This document shows, piece by piece, positions 17,839 to 32,800 of a DNA stretch of 55,643 bases. Within the stretch, counting starts at the first letter, position 1. Every line of letters starts with the position of its first letter. The stretch is taken from assembly GCA_009619095.1 (NCBI GenBank), contig WJOT01000045.1, positions 1 to 55,643 on the forward strand. The letters run 5' to 3'. Below the pieces are notes generated by a model. That model had not been told where the DNA came from. It worked only from the letters and a program-made list of their open reading frames with translations, and searched no databases. Position numbers and translations under genes: made by a program. The DNA is from Clostridia bacterium (lineage in GTDB: Bacteria > UBA6262 > WVXT01).

Positions 17839-20800
17839 GCATAATCACCAAAAATGCCTCCTGCTTTACTCTCAAATCCAATTCTGTCTTCAGCCACAAG
17901 TTGACGATTTAAGTCTAAAGCATTCCTAAAGGTTCGGCTTGATATAAATTCTCTCCAACGCTTCTTGGTTATCTTCTCTTTGCCTTTCATTCCTTTTAAA
18001 TTAACTACTCCTTTAATTCTTCTCAAATAAATAAATAATGGTAGCTTATTAATTATTTTACCAATCCCAAGGAAAAGACTGCTACGCGTCCCCACCAAAA
18101 GGGGTTTGCCGCGCACCCATTGAATGATATTGACTACGCTATGATAAAAGGCGCTTGCCAGGTAACCTGATAGGGCGGCCATGATGAATATACAGACCCG
18201 AGCAGTAAACCCTTCCTGCCCTGGCTGTAAAAGTTCAAAAGAAGACAACCCGTGCATAATTACTGTGGCGAGCAACAGCGAACCCATTCCCATCCCCAAG
18301 AAATGTAAAAAGATATTGAATTTCTCCACAGATGTTGCTGGCCGTGGCTCGGTCTTTCCCCTTTCAAACACCTCCTTATGGTATACAAAAGCAAGTATGC
18401 CTGAGGCAGCCCCAACCCAGGCTCCTGCCAGGACAAGCGAAATGGGAATACCGAATATAAAGGAACCTACTAACAGAGACAAGAAAGCGGGCAGAACAAG
18501 AATGGCGTTTTCACCCAAAGGCGCGTCACGAAAGGCGGTCTTTTTGGGATGCTCTTTGAATCTCTTCCCCCAAAAGCTCGCTACCAACTGTGGAGATGTG
18601 CCATCGACTCGGCCCTTTTGGGGTTGGGATGGTGTAATCTTTTGAGTTTTGAGTTTATATCTTGTTATAGCACCAGAAGGTTCCTTGACTATATTAATAG
18701 GGTCAGGTGCGCCTCTTAACATTACAAGCTTGTCAAAGTAAGTTAATCGACCGACCACAGTACCATCCATTGTAGTCTTTCCATCTTCCGCGATAGTAAT
18801 AGACTTCCCTTCGAACGATGGACTCTCCTTGCATTTTTTCACCACACCTCCACTCACTTCCACTTCCACTTTTCCACCTTTCTTCAGTGCCACTGTCAAG
18901 GGGCCAAATTGTTCATATACATCGACTTTTTTGAGTTCTTCCCACCTATCTTTACCCTTAACCTTCGGTTTTTTAGTTATAGACTTCATAATATGGAATA
19001 GAGAGTGAGATCTAGAGTCAGGTCCATATATTATTGATACATCGTTCCTTAACGCATGGGAAGCAACCCAATTTGCCATTGTCATTCCGATGCCTATGCC
19101 TGAAGATTCACCTGCGCTAATATCTTTAATCACATATTCGTCATTGGAGAGAAAAACCTTAAGTCCTGCATCTTCGCATTGAAGGGGGATACCATTTACA
19201 CGAATACTAAAGAAATTAAAAGTCAGATTTTTGGAAATCTCTGTGGGTGTCGAGGAAAGTATGATCTCGTCGTTGGTTTTGATATTCTGGAGCGTCACGC
19301 GCTTGACCATCCTTGGATGACCAGGTTTATGCGAAGTGATTTCGATTATATTGCCGTGTTTGCCTATTACTTTCCGAACCCCACGAGTTTCATTAACTCC
19401 CACAGCAGTTCCCCTGCTGTCAACTCTCCATACGAAACCATCATCATCAATAATTGGTGTCAGGTCTCGCCTGTCCGCCCCGCCTAAGGCGGATATGGCG
19501 GGACTTAGAACTTTGTTAAGATAGAACTTTATGGGCATTATGAAGTAGGCAGGGATTTCAAGGATGGGGGTGAATAATATCTGGAGGGGAATCCGAAAGA
19601 AGGCAGGGAGGGATTGGAGTTTTTCAGATAAAGCAATCTGCCATCGTTTAAGATGCTTGCCTTCATGAGCAAGGATAATGGGTAGGAGGAGTTTTCTCAA
19701 ACGATTAATTCGTGCTGAATCAGATTTTACCACCCATCTCCTGTCAATCCACACTGTATTATTCGCATGGTCTACTGTCGCTGGTTCCCACCACTTCAAA
19801 TGAGTACCATCATCATATTTAACTTCATATCCTTCCTTTACGGCTCTTTTATACAAGTCCGATCTTTTAACAATCGTATCCAATTCTGAATCCAATTCTT
19901 TCCCTTTTATACGTAAAACAAGTAAGTGGGTAATTAATGCCAGTAGGAATGGGACATTACATAATATCACGGCAACAATAGGAACAGCTAAACTCCACCC
20001 GCTTCCAATATAAGGTATCCATATATGTTTTATCACCTCCACCCCTAACCAAACAACAAGTCCTATCGCTGTCAATAATCCAAAAACTGAAGTCTTTTGT
20101 TTGCCTTTTGAATCATCTTTTGGTTTTTCTTCCTTATCTCCCACAGCCAATTTTTCTTCTACAATCTCCACGAAGGTCTTTTCTGTCCTTTGCGCTTCCT
20201 TAGTTATCTCTTTTATAGCTTTCTCTTCATCCCCATCAAAAAATCTCTCTACTACTTTAGCGAATGCCTCACTTATAATCATATATGCATAATCTCTAAG
20301 TGTCTGACGAGCAACACCAAAGGTTCTATTATTAAAGTCTGTGTATTTTCGCCGAAACGACGCCTCCCACCCTTCATAATGATTTATACCTCCTTTAACA
20401 CCCACAAAAGCCAACGGTTGACCTTCTCGACTCATTCCATCCATAGCCTGGTCTCTTCTTCCTCTAACTGCATGAGCCATATACACATCCTTCTTCCACC
20501 CCCTTATCCTTGCATTCGATTGACCTTTCATAAGAATAACATCACAGTTTTTTAATATAGTTGCTAAATTCTTACTCATCCTTGCCGGGTCTATTCCTTG
20601 AATTTGTGGACCGTTTTTAAAGAGGATAAACCTTCTTGGGGTTCTCAATCTTCTAAAGATTCTGAAAAGTTTTTTATCCTGTGTTCTTCTAGAATCTTCT
20701 TCTAAAATATCTTCTACATCTTTCCACGAAAGATGGCTTAAATACTGTCCATTCTTAGGTACAAAATATATCTTTAAATTTGGATTAATCTCTTCCATTG

Positions 20801-23800
20801 TTTCCGAAAGTTTTAAATCTACAAGACCTGCAACATTTCCCTCTGTAAGATAAACAAGTGTCTTTTGAGGTTTATCTTTCAAATATTTATTGTAAAAATC
20901 TTCTATAAATTCATCCCCAAAAAGTCTTAAAGTAGTTTCGCCTTTCTCAAAGTTATTTATTATATCCTTAATATGTGATTGCAATTGGGGATATATCATT
21001 TTATAGGGAAAGAGCCATACATTTAGCCGAGCTCCCCGTTGAATGACATCTACCCTGTCCATCAATATAGCTAATTTAAGCCAATGTTTAAACCTTTCTA
21101 AATCACTTACAGGTGTATATCTCATTTTTTCATCCTCTCTCCTCAGAAATTCAGCAACTGTTTCCTGACATGATTTGTTTCTATAAATAAGAGGATTTTC
21201 ACGGAGGTCGTCGGGAATATATACTCTACTTCGGGCTAACAATTTAAAAAGCTTTTCAGCTACTAAGGTTGCCTGAGAAGGGGTAAGGCTTCTCCAGAAA
21301 TAATCACCCGATGCCAATTTGTACTCTTGCAGCATTCTTAATGTATCTCTCAATTCTTTCTCCAAGACTTTTAGGTCTGGATTTACTATTCTAACCTTTA
21401 TTTCATTCAAAAATAAATCTACGACCCCGGCTTCTATCTCCTCATTAACCTCTTCATAAGCTGATAACCCTCTCATCCCTTGGTCAAATAGAGTCTTTAA
21501 TGGGAACACACCTGCAGGCGTATTCTTTCCTTCTCGGAAGATTTCTGAAACCACCTCATCATCCGCCACATCTTTCGGCGTCGGTATAAGAAATTTCATT
21601 ATCGCTTCATCCTGCTTTTCTGGACCATAATTAGTAATATCTATAAACCCCTTTCTTTTTAAAAAGTCTATAAATCTTTGGCGAGCTGGTCTTCTTTTTC
21701 TCTCCGTTTCAACAGAAACTTCATTTATCCTATTTTTTACCTCTGTTTTGGTGGCATCATCCATCAAGATTGGCCTAAGGGAATTAGAATATTCTGTTGG
21801 GTGTTTATTTAAATCTTTCCCGAGCCAATCGAAATCAACAAACTGTACTTGAGCAGGGCTTATGTCCTTTATACTTATATTAGATTCTTTTAACCTTTCC
21901 TTAAGTCTATCTATTTTAGCCTCCTCTTCTGTTAAAAAATATGTATAAACTGTGACCAACTCCCAATTCTCCATGCGAGAAACAGTCAACCCTAAACTTT
22001 CTTTTAAGTCATTTATCATACTATCTATCTTTCCCTTCTTTTGTATTGGAACAGGGGAAATTGTATAGGCATAAATAATATCATCTTCCCTGACAACAAC
22101 GAAATCTTCTGGCAATCTTTCTTGTAATTTCTTTTCTAAAGATTTAATCCTATCTTTAGTCTTAAATCTATACATTAAGGCATAATTTTTATATCCGTTC
22201 TCTTCACCAACTATTCTAAGTCTACCAACATCTATCTGTAAATCTAATCGTTCACTGACTTCACGAAAAGCAGCCTCCTGGGGGTCTTCCGGAAATTCTT
22301 TTATACTACCATCTTCACTCATTCTTCGTACCAATCCTAAATGACCAGCAGCAACGGTCCATCTATTTGGGGAAAGAGCCCTATAAGGGTTCCTCTTAAC
22401 AAGAAGAACCTTCCCCTGTCTGTTGCATAAAACTACCCTTATACTTTTATGCAAAAGACCCTTCTCGTGTGCGTCATCTTTAGTAACCCCTTCTATATGT
22501 CTTCCTTTTTTATCATAAATTGGAATTTTTTGTCTTTCTTTTATTATTTCATGGATAGGATAGAAACTTACTTTACCCTTTAGTCCTTTCCTTATATATT
22601 CTTGAGTCGTGGGAGTTAGTTCTTCATGGCTTCTAACAGCTTTGTACCTCTCAACACCGCACTGAGCATACAATATGTGTGGTGTAATTTCTTTACCTAT
22701 TGCCTGCTCGAACACCTCTGAGGTAATATCTTCAGAACAAGTTTCTAACTGAATTACAGGAGTTATTATCTTGTTCCCCCTTTCATCTACTTCAACGGCG
22801 TTCTTTTCTACAAAATAAACAGGCAATCTATCTGTAATATGTTTTACTTTTTTTACTAATTTATCTTGAGGTAGATTTAATAATTCCTCTTTTGTTATAT
22901 CAAAGAGGTTAAGGAATTTCTCTATAGAAATCCAGTAAGACATCATATTATGTGGATATTTCGCTATTTCTTCAGGAGACTGATTTTTAAATTTGTCTGA
23001 GAAAGCAGGACTTCCGGCCATTCGCAACTCCCCATCATAATCTAAGAGCATACCACCAGGCTGGCCCAAATTATCCACAACTTCAGCTACAATAGCCTTA
23101 TTTGACTTTTCCAGCAATCCTATATAAAGAGGGTCAATGGTATCGAGCACATTACTTACTGTCCCTACCTTTATATATTCCACCCCATCTTCTAATATCT
23201 CCTTAAGTACTCCACTTGTAATTAAATAAGTAAATACATCAAAATGTCCGGTAGGGTTATAATTTTCTATTGGAGCGCTTTTTGCATGGAATAAAGAAAG
23301 AACTGGTATTAATTTGCTATTACAAACTGGACAGTTTACCTTCCCTTTATTATACTCTTCTTGTGAGACCTTTAATTTTTTATGCCTAGGACAGGTGTAG
23401 TGAAGAGATAAACGTCTTGTTATTCTCTGCATATAATAATAAACCCGCCCTTCCACTCCAAAATTACTATTTATGTTCATAAAATCTTTTGTCATCTTCG
23501 ATGTTGGAGCACTAACCATAAGACCAGTTGGGATATCAATTTCATGCTCTTCTGATACCTTTTTTGTATTAGCATTTTTTAATTCTATAAAAGACCGTTC
23601 CCTACCCTGCATTCTTAATAAATTAGCTAACACTTTGGGCAAAAATGGTATTTCCCATCTTGTACTTTTACCTCCAGTAGCTAACAGCCGAAATAATTTG
23701 CTCTTTCTACCCGCACCCTTCATCTTTTGGATGCCTATCTTTCTAAGTTCTTCTTTATCTTCATCAGTCAGATTCTCTCGAACATCGATGTAATTCTGCT

Positions 23801-26800
23801 CGTTCAGTTCATCAAGTGCTACATATCCTATGGATTTCTTTGGCGGTTTAATCTTGCTATCGTCGAGCTGAAAGGTTTCTTTTGTTAGTTCGTCTTTCTT
23901 AATCTTTTTATATATTTTAACAAACCACTTAACATCAAAGAATTCTTTTACATTTTCTTTTTCTTCTTCACTCAATCCTTCGAGTGGACACACCTCTTTT
24001 ATTTTTTGTTTGCGATAATCTTTAATGAATTTTATCGGCATTATGCCATAAGCAGGGATTTCGTATAAGTAAAGAGTAGAGAGTAGAGGGTAGAGAGTGG
24101 CGAATAAAGAGTGGTGAGTAGAGAGTAGAAAGATGCTTAAGTGTATACCTTCATGGGCAAGGATAATGGGTAGGAGGAGTTTTCTCAAACGATTAATTCG
24201 TGCTGAATCAGATTTTACCACCCATCTCCTGTCAATCCACACTGTATTATTCGCATGGTCTACTGTCGCTGGTTCCCACCACTTCAAATGAGTACCATCA
24301 TCATATTTAACTTCATATCCTTCCTTTACGGCTCTTTTATACAAGTCCGATCTTTTAACAATCGTATCCAATTCTGAATCCAATTCTTTCCCTTTTATAC
24401 GTAAAACAAGTAAGTGGGTAATTAATGCCAGTAGGAATGGGACATTACATAATATCACGGCAACAATAGGAACAGCTAAACTCCACCCGCTTCCAATATA
24501 AGGTATCCATATATGTTTTATCACCTCCACCCCTAACCAAACAACAAGTCCTATCGCTGTCAATAATCCAAAAACTGAAGTCTTTTGTTTGCCTTTTGAA
24601 TCATCTTTTGGTTTTTCTTCCTTATCTCCCACAGCCAATTTTTCTTCTACAACCTGGACGAAAGTCTTTCCTGTCCTTTGCGCTTCCTTAGTTATCTTTT
24701 CTATAGCCTTCTCTTCATCCCCATCAAAAAATCTCTCTACTACTTTAGAGAATGCCTCACTTATAATCATATATGCATATTCTCTAAGTGTCTGACGAGC
24801 AACACCAAAGGTTCTATCAATGGCTGGGTCTTCGAATTTCTTCCAGAACGAAGCCTCTCCATTATAATAATGAGGTATACCCGCTTTGACACCTACAAAA
24901 ATGGGTGGGTTACGCGCCCAACCTACTCCATCCATAGATTGGTCTCCTCTCCTATTAACCACATGAGCCATATACATCGGCTTCTTCCATCCCCTTATCC
25001 TTGCATTCGACTGACCTTTCATTAAAATAACATCACACTTTATTAATACCTTTGCCAAACTATCACTCATCCTTGCTGGGTCTATCCCTTGAATCTCTGG
25101 ACCTTTCCTAACAAGGATAAACCTCTTTTGTTGTCCAAACTTCCTCAACTTTCTGAAAATCATTTTTTCGGGCGGCTGCGTACGGTCATGCTGCAAAATA
25201 ATTTCTACATCCCTCCATGATAGGTCGTTCAGACACTGCCCATTCTTTGGGACAAAATATATGGTTAAATTTGGATTCATCTCCAGCATTGCCTCAGCGA
25301 GTTCTAAATCTGCAACACCTTCACCGTTATTATTTGTTAGGTAGACAAGCACCTTGCGAGGTCTGCCTTTTAAATACTCATTGTAGAATTCTTCTCTGAA
25401 AGTGGGTCCAAAAAGTCTAAAGGTATAATTGCCTTTCTTAAATTCATCTATAATCTCTCTAATATAATCCTCTGGATGTTTTAACAACCTCAAGCGAGAT
25501 TCCTTTTGAATAATATCTACCCTATTCATTATTGTGGCTAATTCAACCAAATATGTAAATCTTTCATATGGTTTCATCGACTTATATTTTTTACTTTTTA
25601 CCTCCTCTTGCAAAAATCCATAGACGATTAAATTACATAAACCATTTAAATGTCTAAGAGGATTTCTATAAAAGGCGTCCGCTATCGGTGAAGGCTTAAA
25701 CATCATTTGTGACAGCCTGAATAATTGTATGGTTACTAAAGTTGCCTGGCTTGGTGTAAGGGTTTCCCAGAAATACTCACCCGATGCCAATTTGTACTCC
25801 TGTAGCAGCTTTAACATATCCACCAGTTCTTTTTCTAAATAGTCTAATGCATGGCTTTCTCCTTTCTGCCGCCTTGTCTCTTCTAAGAAGAAATCAATAA
25901 CCCTGGCTTTCATTCCCTCTTTTATTTCTTCGTAAGCTAATAGACCTTCCATTCCTTGATCAAGTAGAGTCTTTAATGGAAACACACCAGCAGGTGTATT
26001 TTTACCATCGCGGAAAAGCTTAGCAACATCTTCGTCCTTCGCTTCCTTTATGCGCATTGGCATAAATTGGCTTAGTATCCTATCATCTTCAGGTTTTGGC
26101 AAGAATAACCTCATTATCTCACGATCTTGTTCTTCTGGACTTAATCCTGTAATGTTTATATTTACCCTTTTCTTTAGAAATTCTATGAATCTCTCACGAG
26201 CCGGTTTACTTACTCTTTCTGTTTCAGCAGAAACTTGCTTTGTCCTATCTCTTACTACTTTTTTAATAACATCATTTCCCAATACTAATTGAACTACATC
26301 GGTAAATTCTCCGGGATGCTTATTGTAACTCTTTTCCAGCCATTCAAAATCAACAAATTGTATTTGAGTGGGGTCTAAAGTCTTTTTGCGTATATCAGTC
26401 ATTCTTAATCTTTCGGAAAGGGTATTCAATTTAGCCTCTTCATCTTCTGTCAAAACATATGTATAAACTATTTTTAACTCCCGATTCCATGTGCAAAGAA
26501 CATTAACTTTTAAATCTACTTTTAACTCCTCTACTATCTTATCTATATGTGGCTTTAGGAGTTCTGACCAGAAAGATGCTATAGTATAAGCATAAACAAT
26601 ACCCCCCTCTTCGACAACAATAAATTCTTCTGGTAATTTCCTTTCTATTTTTTCTATTATCTCATCTAATAATGGGCCAGTTATCCCTTCGGTCTCAAAT
26701 CCATACATCAGGAGATAGTTTCTATATCCTTCCTTCTCACCAACTAATCTAAGTCTTTGAGAATCTATCTGCAGGTCTAATCTTTCATTTATTTCACGAA

Positions 26801-29800
26801 ATGCAGTATCTTTAGGTTCTTCCGGAAATTCTTCTATTTTTTCATCCTCTTCTTTAAATCTCTGTAGTAATATTGAATGACCAGAGGCATTGGTCCACCT
26901 ATTTGGGAATAGGGGCCGAAAAGGTGCTCTCCTGGTAAGAAGAACCTTGCCATCACTATTATATATGACTACAATAACGCTCTTATGTAGCTTTCCCTCC
27001 TTATGAACCTCTTCTTTAGGTAACCCCTCCTTAAATAATGGTTTCTCAAAAGGAGGCTCCGCATAAACCGGAATTCTTTGCCTTTCTTTTAATATTGTGA
27101 TTAAAGGATAGAAACTCAATTTCTTCTTCAGATTTTCCCTTATAAATTCTTGAGTAGTGGTGGTTTGTTCTTCGGGAGATTTAACAGCTTTATACCTGTT
27201 GACCCTACACTGGGCATATAACATATATGATGAAGCCTTTTTGCCAGTCGCCTTCTCAAATGCCTCTGAAGTAATATCTTCAGAGCAGTTCTCTAACTGA
27301 ATTACAGGGGTGATCTTTTTGCGGCCTTTCTCTTCTTCAATAGCATTCTTATCCACTAAATAAGAGGGTAATTTATCTGTGATACGTTTTACTCTATTCT
27401 CTATTTTCTCTTGAGATAGATTTAATAATTCCTCTTTTGTTATGTTAAAAAGATTGATGAACTTCTCTACAGAGATCCAGTAAGACAGCATATTATGTGG
27501 ATATTTTGCTAACTCTTGCAATCGCTGGTTCTTAAATTTATCTGAAAAAGCAGGGCTTCCAGCCATTCGTAATTCTCCGCCATAATCAAATAACATCCCA
27601 CCAGGCTGGCCAAAATTATCCACGACCTCAGCTACAATAGCCTTATTTGACTTTTCTAATAACCCTATATAGAGAGGGTCAAAGGTATCTAATACATTAC
27701 CCATTGTATCTATCTTTATATATTCCACTCCATTTTTTACAAACGCCCTGAGCACTCCACTAGCGATTAAATATGTAAACACATCAAAATGTCCAGTGGG
27801 ACTATAATTTTCTATTTTATCAGTTGTTGCTTTGAACAAAGAGAGAACTGGCATTAACTTCCTATTACAATGTGGGCAGATTACCTTACCTTTATTGTAA
27901 TCTCTTTGTGAAATCTTTACTTTTTTATGTCTGGGGCAGGTATAGTGACGAGATAAGCGCCTTGCTATTCTCTGCATATAGTAGTAAATTTTCCCTATCA
28001 GCCCAAAATTATTGCTTATATCCATAAAACGCTGTGTTACCTTTCCCGTCATAGGACTGACCATAAAGCAAGCCGGAATATCAATATCATAATCCTCTGA
28101 TACCTTTTTTGTATCAGCGAGTTTTAATTCTACGAAAGACCTTTCCCTATCCTCACCTGTCTTGGGGTCTTTCATTCTTAGCAACTTAATTAGACCTTTG
28201 GCCAAACCTGATATTCTCCATCTCGTACCTCTGCCGCCGCCGGTAAATACGCGCGCCAATTTGCTTTTTCTACCCTTACCTTTTATTTTCTTTATACCAA
28301 TCTTCCTAAGCTCTTCTTTATCTTCATCAGACAGATTCTCTTCAACATCGATATAGTTCTCCTCGCTTAGTTTATCAAGTGGTATATATCCTTCCTTCTT
28401 TTTTGGTGGTTTAATATTATCCTCATCAAGTTGGTAAGTTTCTTTTGTCAATCTACCTTTTTTAATCTTCCTATATATCTTAAGATACCACGGGCCATCA
28501 AAAGTTCTTCTTACCTCCTTTTTTTCCTCCTCCTTTAAACCTTCGAGTGGCCGCACCTCTTCTATTTTAGAGAGGAAATAATACTCTCCAATAATCTTCC
28601 CTGGCATCACAGCATATGCAATGATTTCATTAAGGAGGTAGTAAATAATCCCGACAAGACCTTCCCGCCCTGGTATCTGCAATCGGCTGATGTGCATCCC
28701 CTCAAGAGCAAGAATAATAGGAAAGATTAGTTTTCTTATCCCGGTAATAAACCAGTTGGATTTTACTAACCATCTACGATTAATAACCAAAATTCTTGCT
28801 TCAGGATAAATTTTTGCTATTCTAAATCTGCTCAACCATCTCTGGATCCTATTCCTCCCCCCGGGCTTAAAAAGTATAACCCTTCTAATCTTCTTATCTG
28901 TCTTAAACTCATCAAGAATATATTTCAAAGCTGGGTCGAGCTCTTTATCTTTTAAACTGATAAACGGAACAATAAAGAGGCTGATAAACAATGCCACCAG
29001 GTATGGCAATCCATATAATATTAGGGCAATAGCAGTGATAAATAAGCCCAACTCACCTCCAGTATGCGGTATACCTGTAAGCAGTATAATCAAGAAGCCC
29101 AACACAGAGGTCAAAAGCGTGGTTATCCCTAATCCAAGAATTGAGGTTTTTTGTTTGCCTGTACTAGTGTCTTCTCTTTTCCTCTTTCTTGACTCTGTTT
29201 TATCCTCATCGGCAGCTTCACCGGGTTTTGGAGGTTGCCCCTTCTTAACTTTTTTCTTAGGTCTTGCAGCTTTACTGACCTGAATCCTTAACTGTAATAA
29301 AAGTCGTGTAAGTGCCTCTCTTGCACGCTTTAATAATGACCGCAAACGGGCAAGCATTTCAACTGTATACTTTCTTGCTCTAACAAAACCTTGACTCGAA
29401 GCCTGTTTGACATTCCTGCGTGGCACCTCTCCTATTTGCTCTTCAGCCTCAACTGTGGGTGGTTCCTCTAATTCTGTTTCAGGTCCTTCTAATCGTTGCT
29501 CTGGTAATTGCCTAAGATTCTTCTTAATTTCAACTCGTGTCTCTGCTGCTTGACGATGGTATCCATCACCGATATTTTGGCGATGTTCTTCAAGGAGTTC
29601 CTTTAATTTTTCATAACGCTGCATCTCCGGAGAGGCAGAATCATCAGCATCAGGTTCCGGAGGAGGTATCCTAGCTATATCTGCACTGAACCTTCTGTGC
29701 TGCAAAATATCATATCCTGTTAGTATCATATCCCAAATTTTGTATACAATAAGGATTCCAATAACTATATAAACAAGCATCATAATAGCATTAGTTGCAG

Positions 29801-32800
29801 CTTGGTAAGAGTATACAGAAGTGTAGCTGCCTAAAGTAGATGCGATGATTCCAGGACCAGGCACAACAACAAAGAAAATGGTCCACATCAAGCCTAACCA
29901 GAACCCACGGCCAGTTTCTGACAGGGCACGGTTTATATATGAATCCCGTCTTTTTCCAGGAGACCAGTATCTATTAATTATCAATACACGGTAGAGCCAA
30001 GGAAAAATTCCAAAAACCAGGGTTAAATGAAGTGCAACATATAAGGCAGATGGTATCCCGCCAAAACCAAGGGCGCAAGTAATACTGGTGGCAACTCCAA
30101 AGCCTACACCTAATATACGAACAAAGGGATTCCCTACAGGTCCTAGACTCTTACCAAGTTTATTATTATAGGTAAAGGTTACTAGCATTGCCGAGATACC
30201 CAAGAGTATTGATGGATAGGTCATTATTATATTTATAAGGTCTAATCTATATGCTGCCCATAAATATCCACCAACTGTCAATATTCCAAGGAGAGTGATA
30301 AAAGAGTAGGATCTAAAGCGATAATCCCACAGCTGCCTTAAGGTTAATCTTATCTTCTCCATTAGAGGTCTATTCGCTAATCTTTGTCGGAAATCACTAT
30401 CAAGACCAAATAAAGATACTTGCTTCTCTTCATCAAGTCTTGCACCAGGCATTCTTAAGAAGAAAGGACTGACCCCAATAAATCCTTTAATTACATAAAT
30501 GGCATTTACCCAAATCTGAAAGCCAGAAAATCTTGCCACATCTTCAGGTCTCTCTTTGAGCCAGCGTCCAGAACCAACAATTGCTCCTGATGTGCGTATT
30601 CTCATTAATAATTTATGGAAAACCAGTATCTGGTTCATCAACAGACCCCAGAAAAAGAATATGACTTTTATACCTACAAAGGCGGTTAGTCCATACACAA
30701 TCATAAATGGTAATGTAATTATGCTAAGAAGGGCAAGGGGTGCTAAGACGAAGAAGTCTGCAATACCCATCCTTAGTTCACGAATAGACAGAGGAACATT
30801 ACCTAAGAAGAACTTCTTCTGGAGCACAGGATTCCACATCAATTGAATAAATCCGCTTGCCCACCTGGTAAGGGAGCCAAAAAACTGATGGAAGGTTGCT
30901 TCACGCATCTTTACAAAATGGACCTCGTTAGCCCCTGAGATAGGAACCAATCCTCGTAACATAGCATTTATACCTATACGCCAAATCTTGTCAATATCTT
31001 CACTAATCAAGTCTAAGCCATAAACACTAGTAGGCCTCTCTTTACCATCCCTTAGATAGGCCACAATTGCTTCATTAACATCATAATGTTGTGAGGAACC
31101 CCAGCCATAACCTCCCCATCCACCAAGCCATCCTTCTGTTCCTACTACAGAATATCCAAAAGATGTCTCCGAACTCTCTGTGGCACCTGCTGCTGGAGAG
31201 AGTTTTCCAGTAGCTGCTACTCGCCTTATTGGTTGATTTCCAGCAATTATTTTTTTACCACCTTCAGCAACCTCAATAAACTGAATCAAATTCTTCTTAA
31301 ACCGGTCTGCCCTACGAGTAATAGTGTTACGGTCAATGGTATATTCAGCGACAGTGCCTGGTAAAATGAATGGTTCAGCAGCTACTTCACAGCTCACCTT
31401 ATTTTTTGCTGCAGCATTATTGAAAATTACACGAGACTCTACATTTTCTCCTTTGCCTGTATATTGGTCCCAAAGCTCTACTGTCCTCTCCCTGATTCTA
31501 CGCTCAATCATATTATCTTGATGTCTATCTTCAGGTCTTGTTCCTGGATAGCCTGTGGAATTGTCCAAGATTAGTAACTGAACATTTCTCGCATCCTTTC
31601 CTAATTCCTTTGCCAATGAGACTAAGAAGATATGGGAATCATAGGAGAGAACACCGCCGGAACCACCTCCTGTTCGGCTAAAGATGTATTTGCGCAATAA
31701 GAATCCACCTCGAATCTGCAAATAATTATCTTCAGTTTCAGGTACATCTTCCAATTGCAAAACAGCACCTAATTGTTGTTGATTTTGTGGATCTTCCTCG
31801 AATTCACGAAGAGAATTCAATAAACTACGCACTATTTCTTCATTGTTAAGATTAATCCCCCTTCGTTCGTTACGGATCGTGACATAGTTAAGGCCTATAT
31901 CTCGAAGTTCTTGCTCAAGATTCATAATATCTAAGGTATAAGTTTCTTTCAGAAATTTCCAATCATTTACCAGGGCATTTACATTCGGAGGTTTAGCAGA
32001 TTCATAGGCCATATATTTAACCACGCACCTCTTTTTGATAAGTTTATCTTCATAACCGGACTTGGGTAGGATATTGAATATGGATAAGATGCTCTTTATA
32101 TAGCTCCAAATTAGTCTGGGTCCAATGTAGATAGAAAAGCCAGCTACAATCATTAAAAGTAGCATTACTCCCCAATGATTCAAAATAGTCATTGACACAA
32201 AATGGATACTTCCACCGATTAGCTGAATTAGAGGTAGTGTTCCTCCACCGACGAAACGTATATTAAACCATTGATAGACACTTAAACCAATTATTATTGA
32301 AATGTAGAGGTAGAGCGATTTCCAAACTATAAAGAAGAGGGTAGACCGTACCCGTTCCCCTGCTGAAGGAGTAAACCAATAACGAAGCGAAGTTCCTATT
32401 AAGGAATAACTGCTGATTAACCTTGTAACGAATTCTACTCCTATAACCACTAATAATGGATAGATCAGGATAGCAAAATCAAAGGTTAGGGCAGTGAATA
32501 CATGCCCTATTCCCAAAAATGTTAATCCAGCCCCTAATCCTCCCACAATCCGTCGTGCCCACATCGTCCGTCTCTCTCCGCCTCTAAATGTGGAAGCCAA
32601 TATATTAAGACTTATCCCGCCTATTATCCCTACCAGGACCCATCCCAAGTTTCCTGCAATCTGCGTCCCAAGGCTACCGAGTAATTGCACACCTTCCGGA
32701 GGAACCACATTATTCTCAATCAAACCATGTGCGGGTGTTAGAATCTTCTCTACTATCTGTGCATTTAAATCTACATGAAAGACGGCTATTCCAAGTAGGG

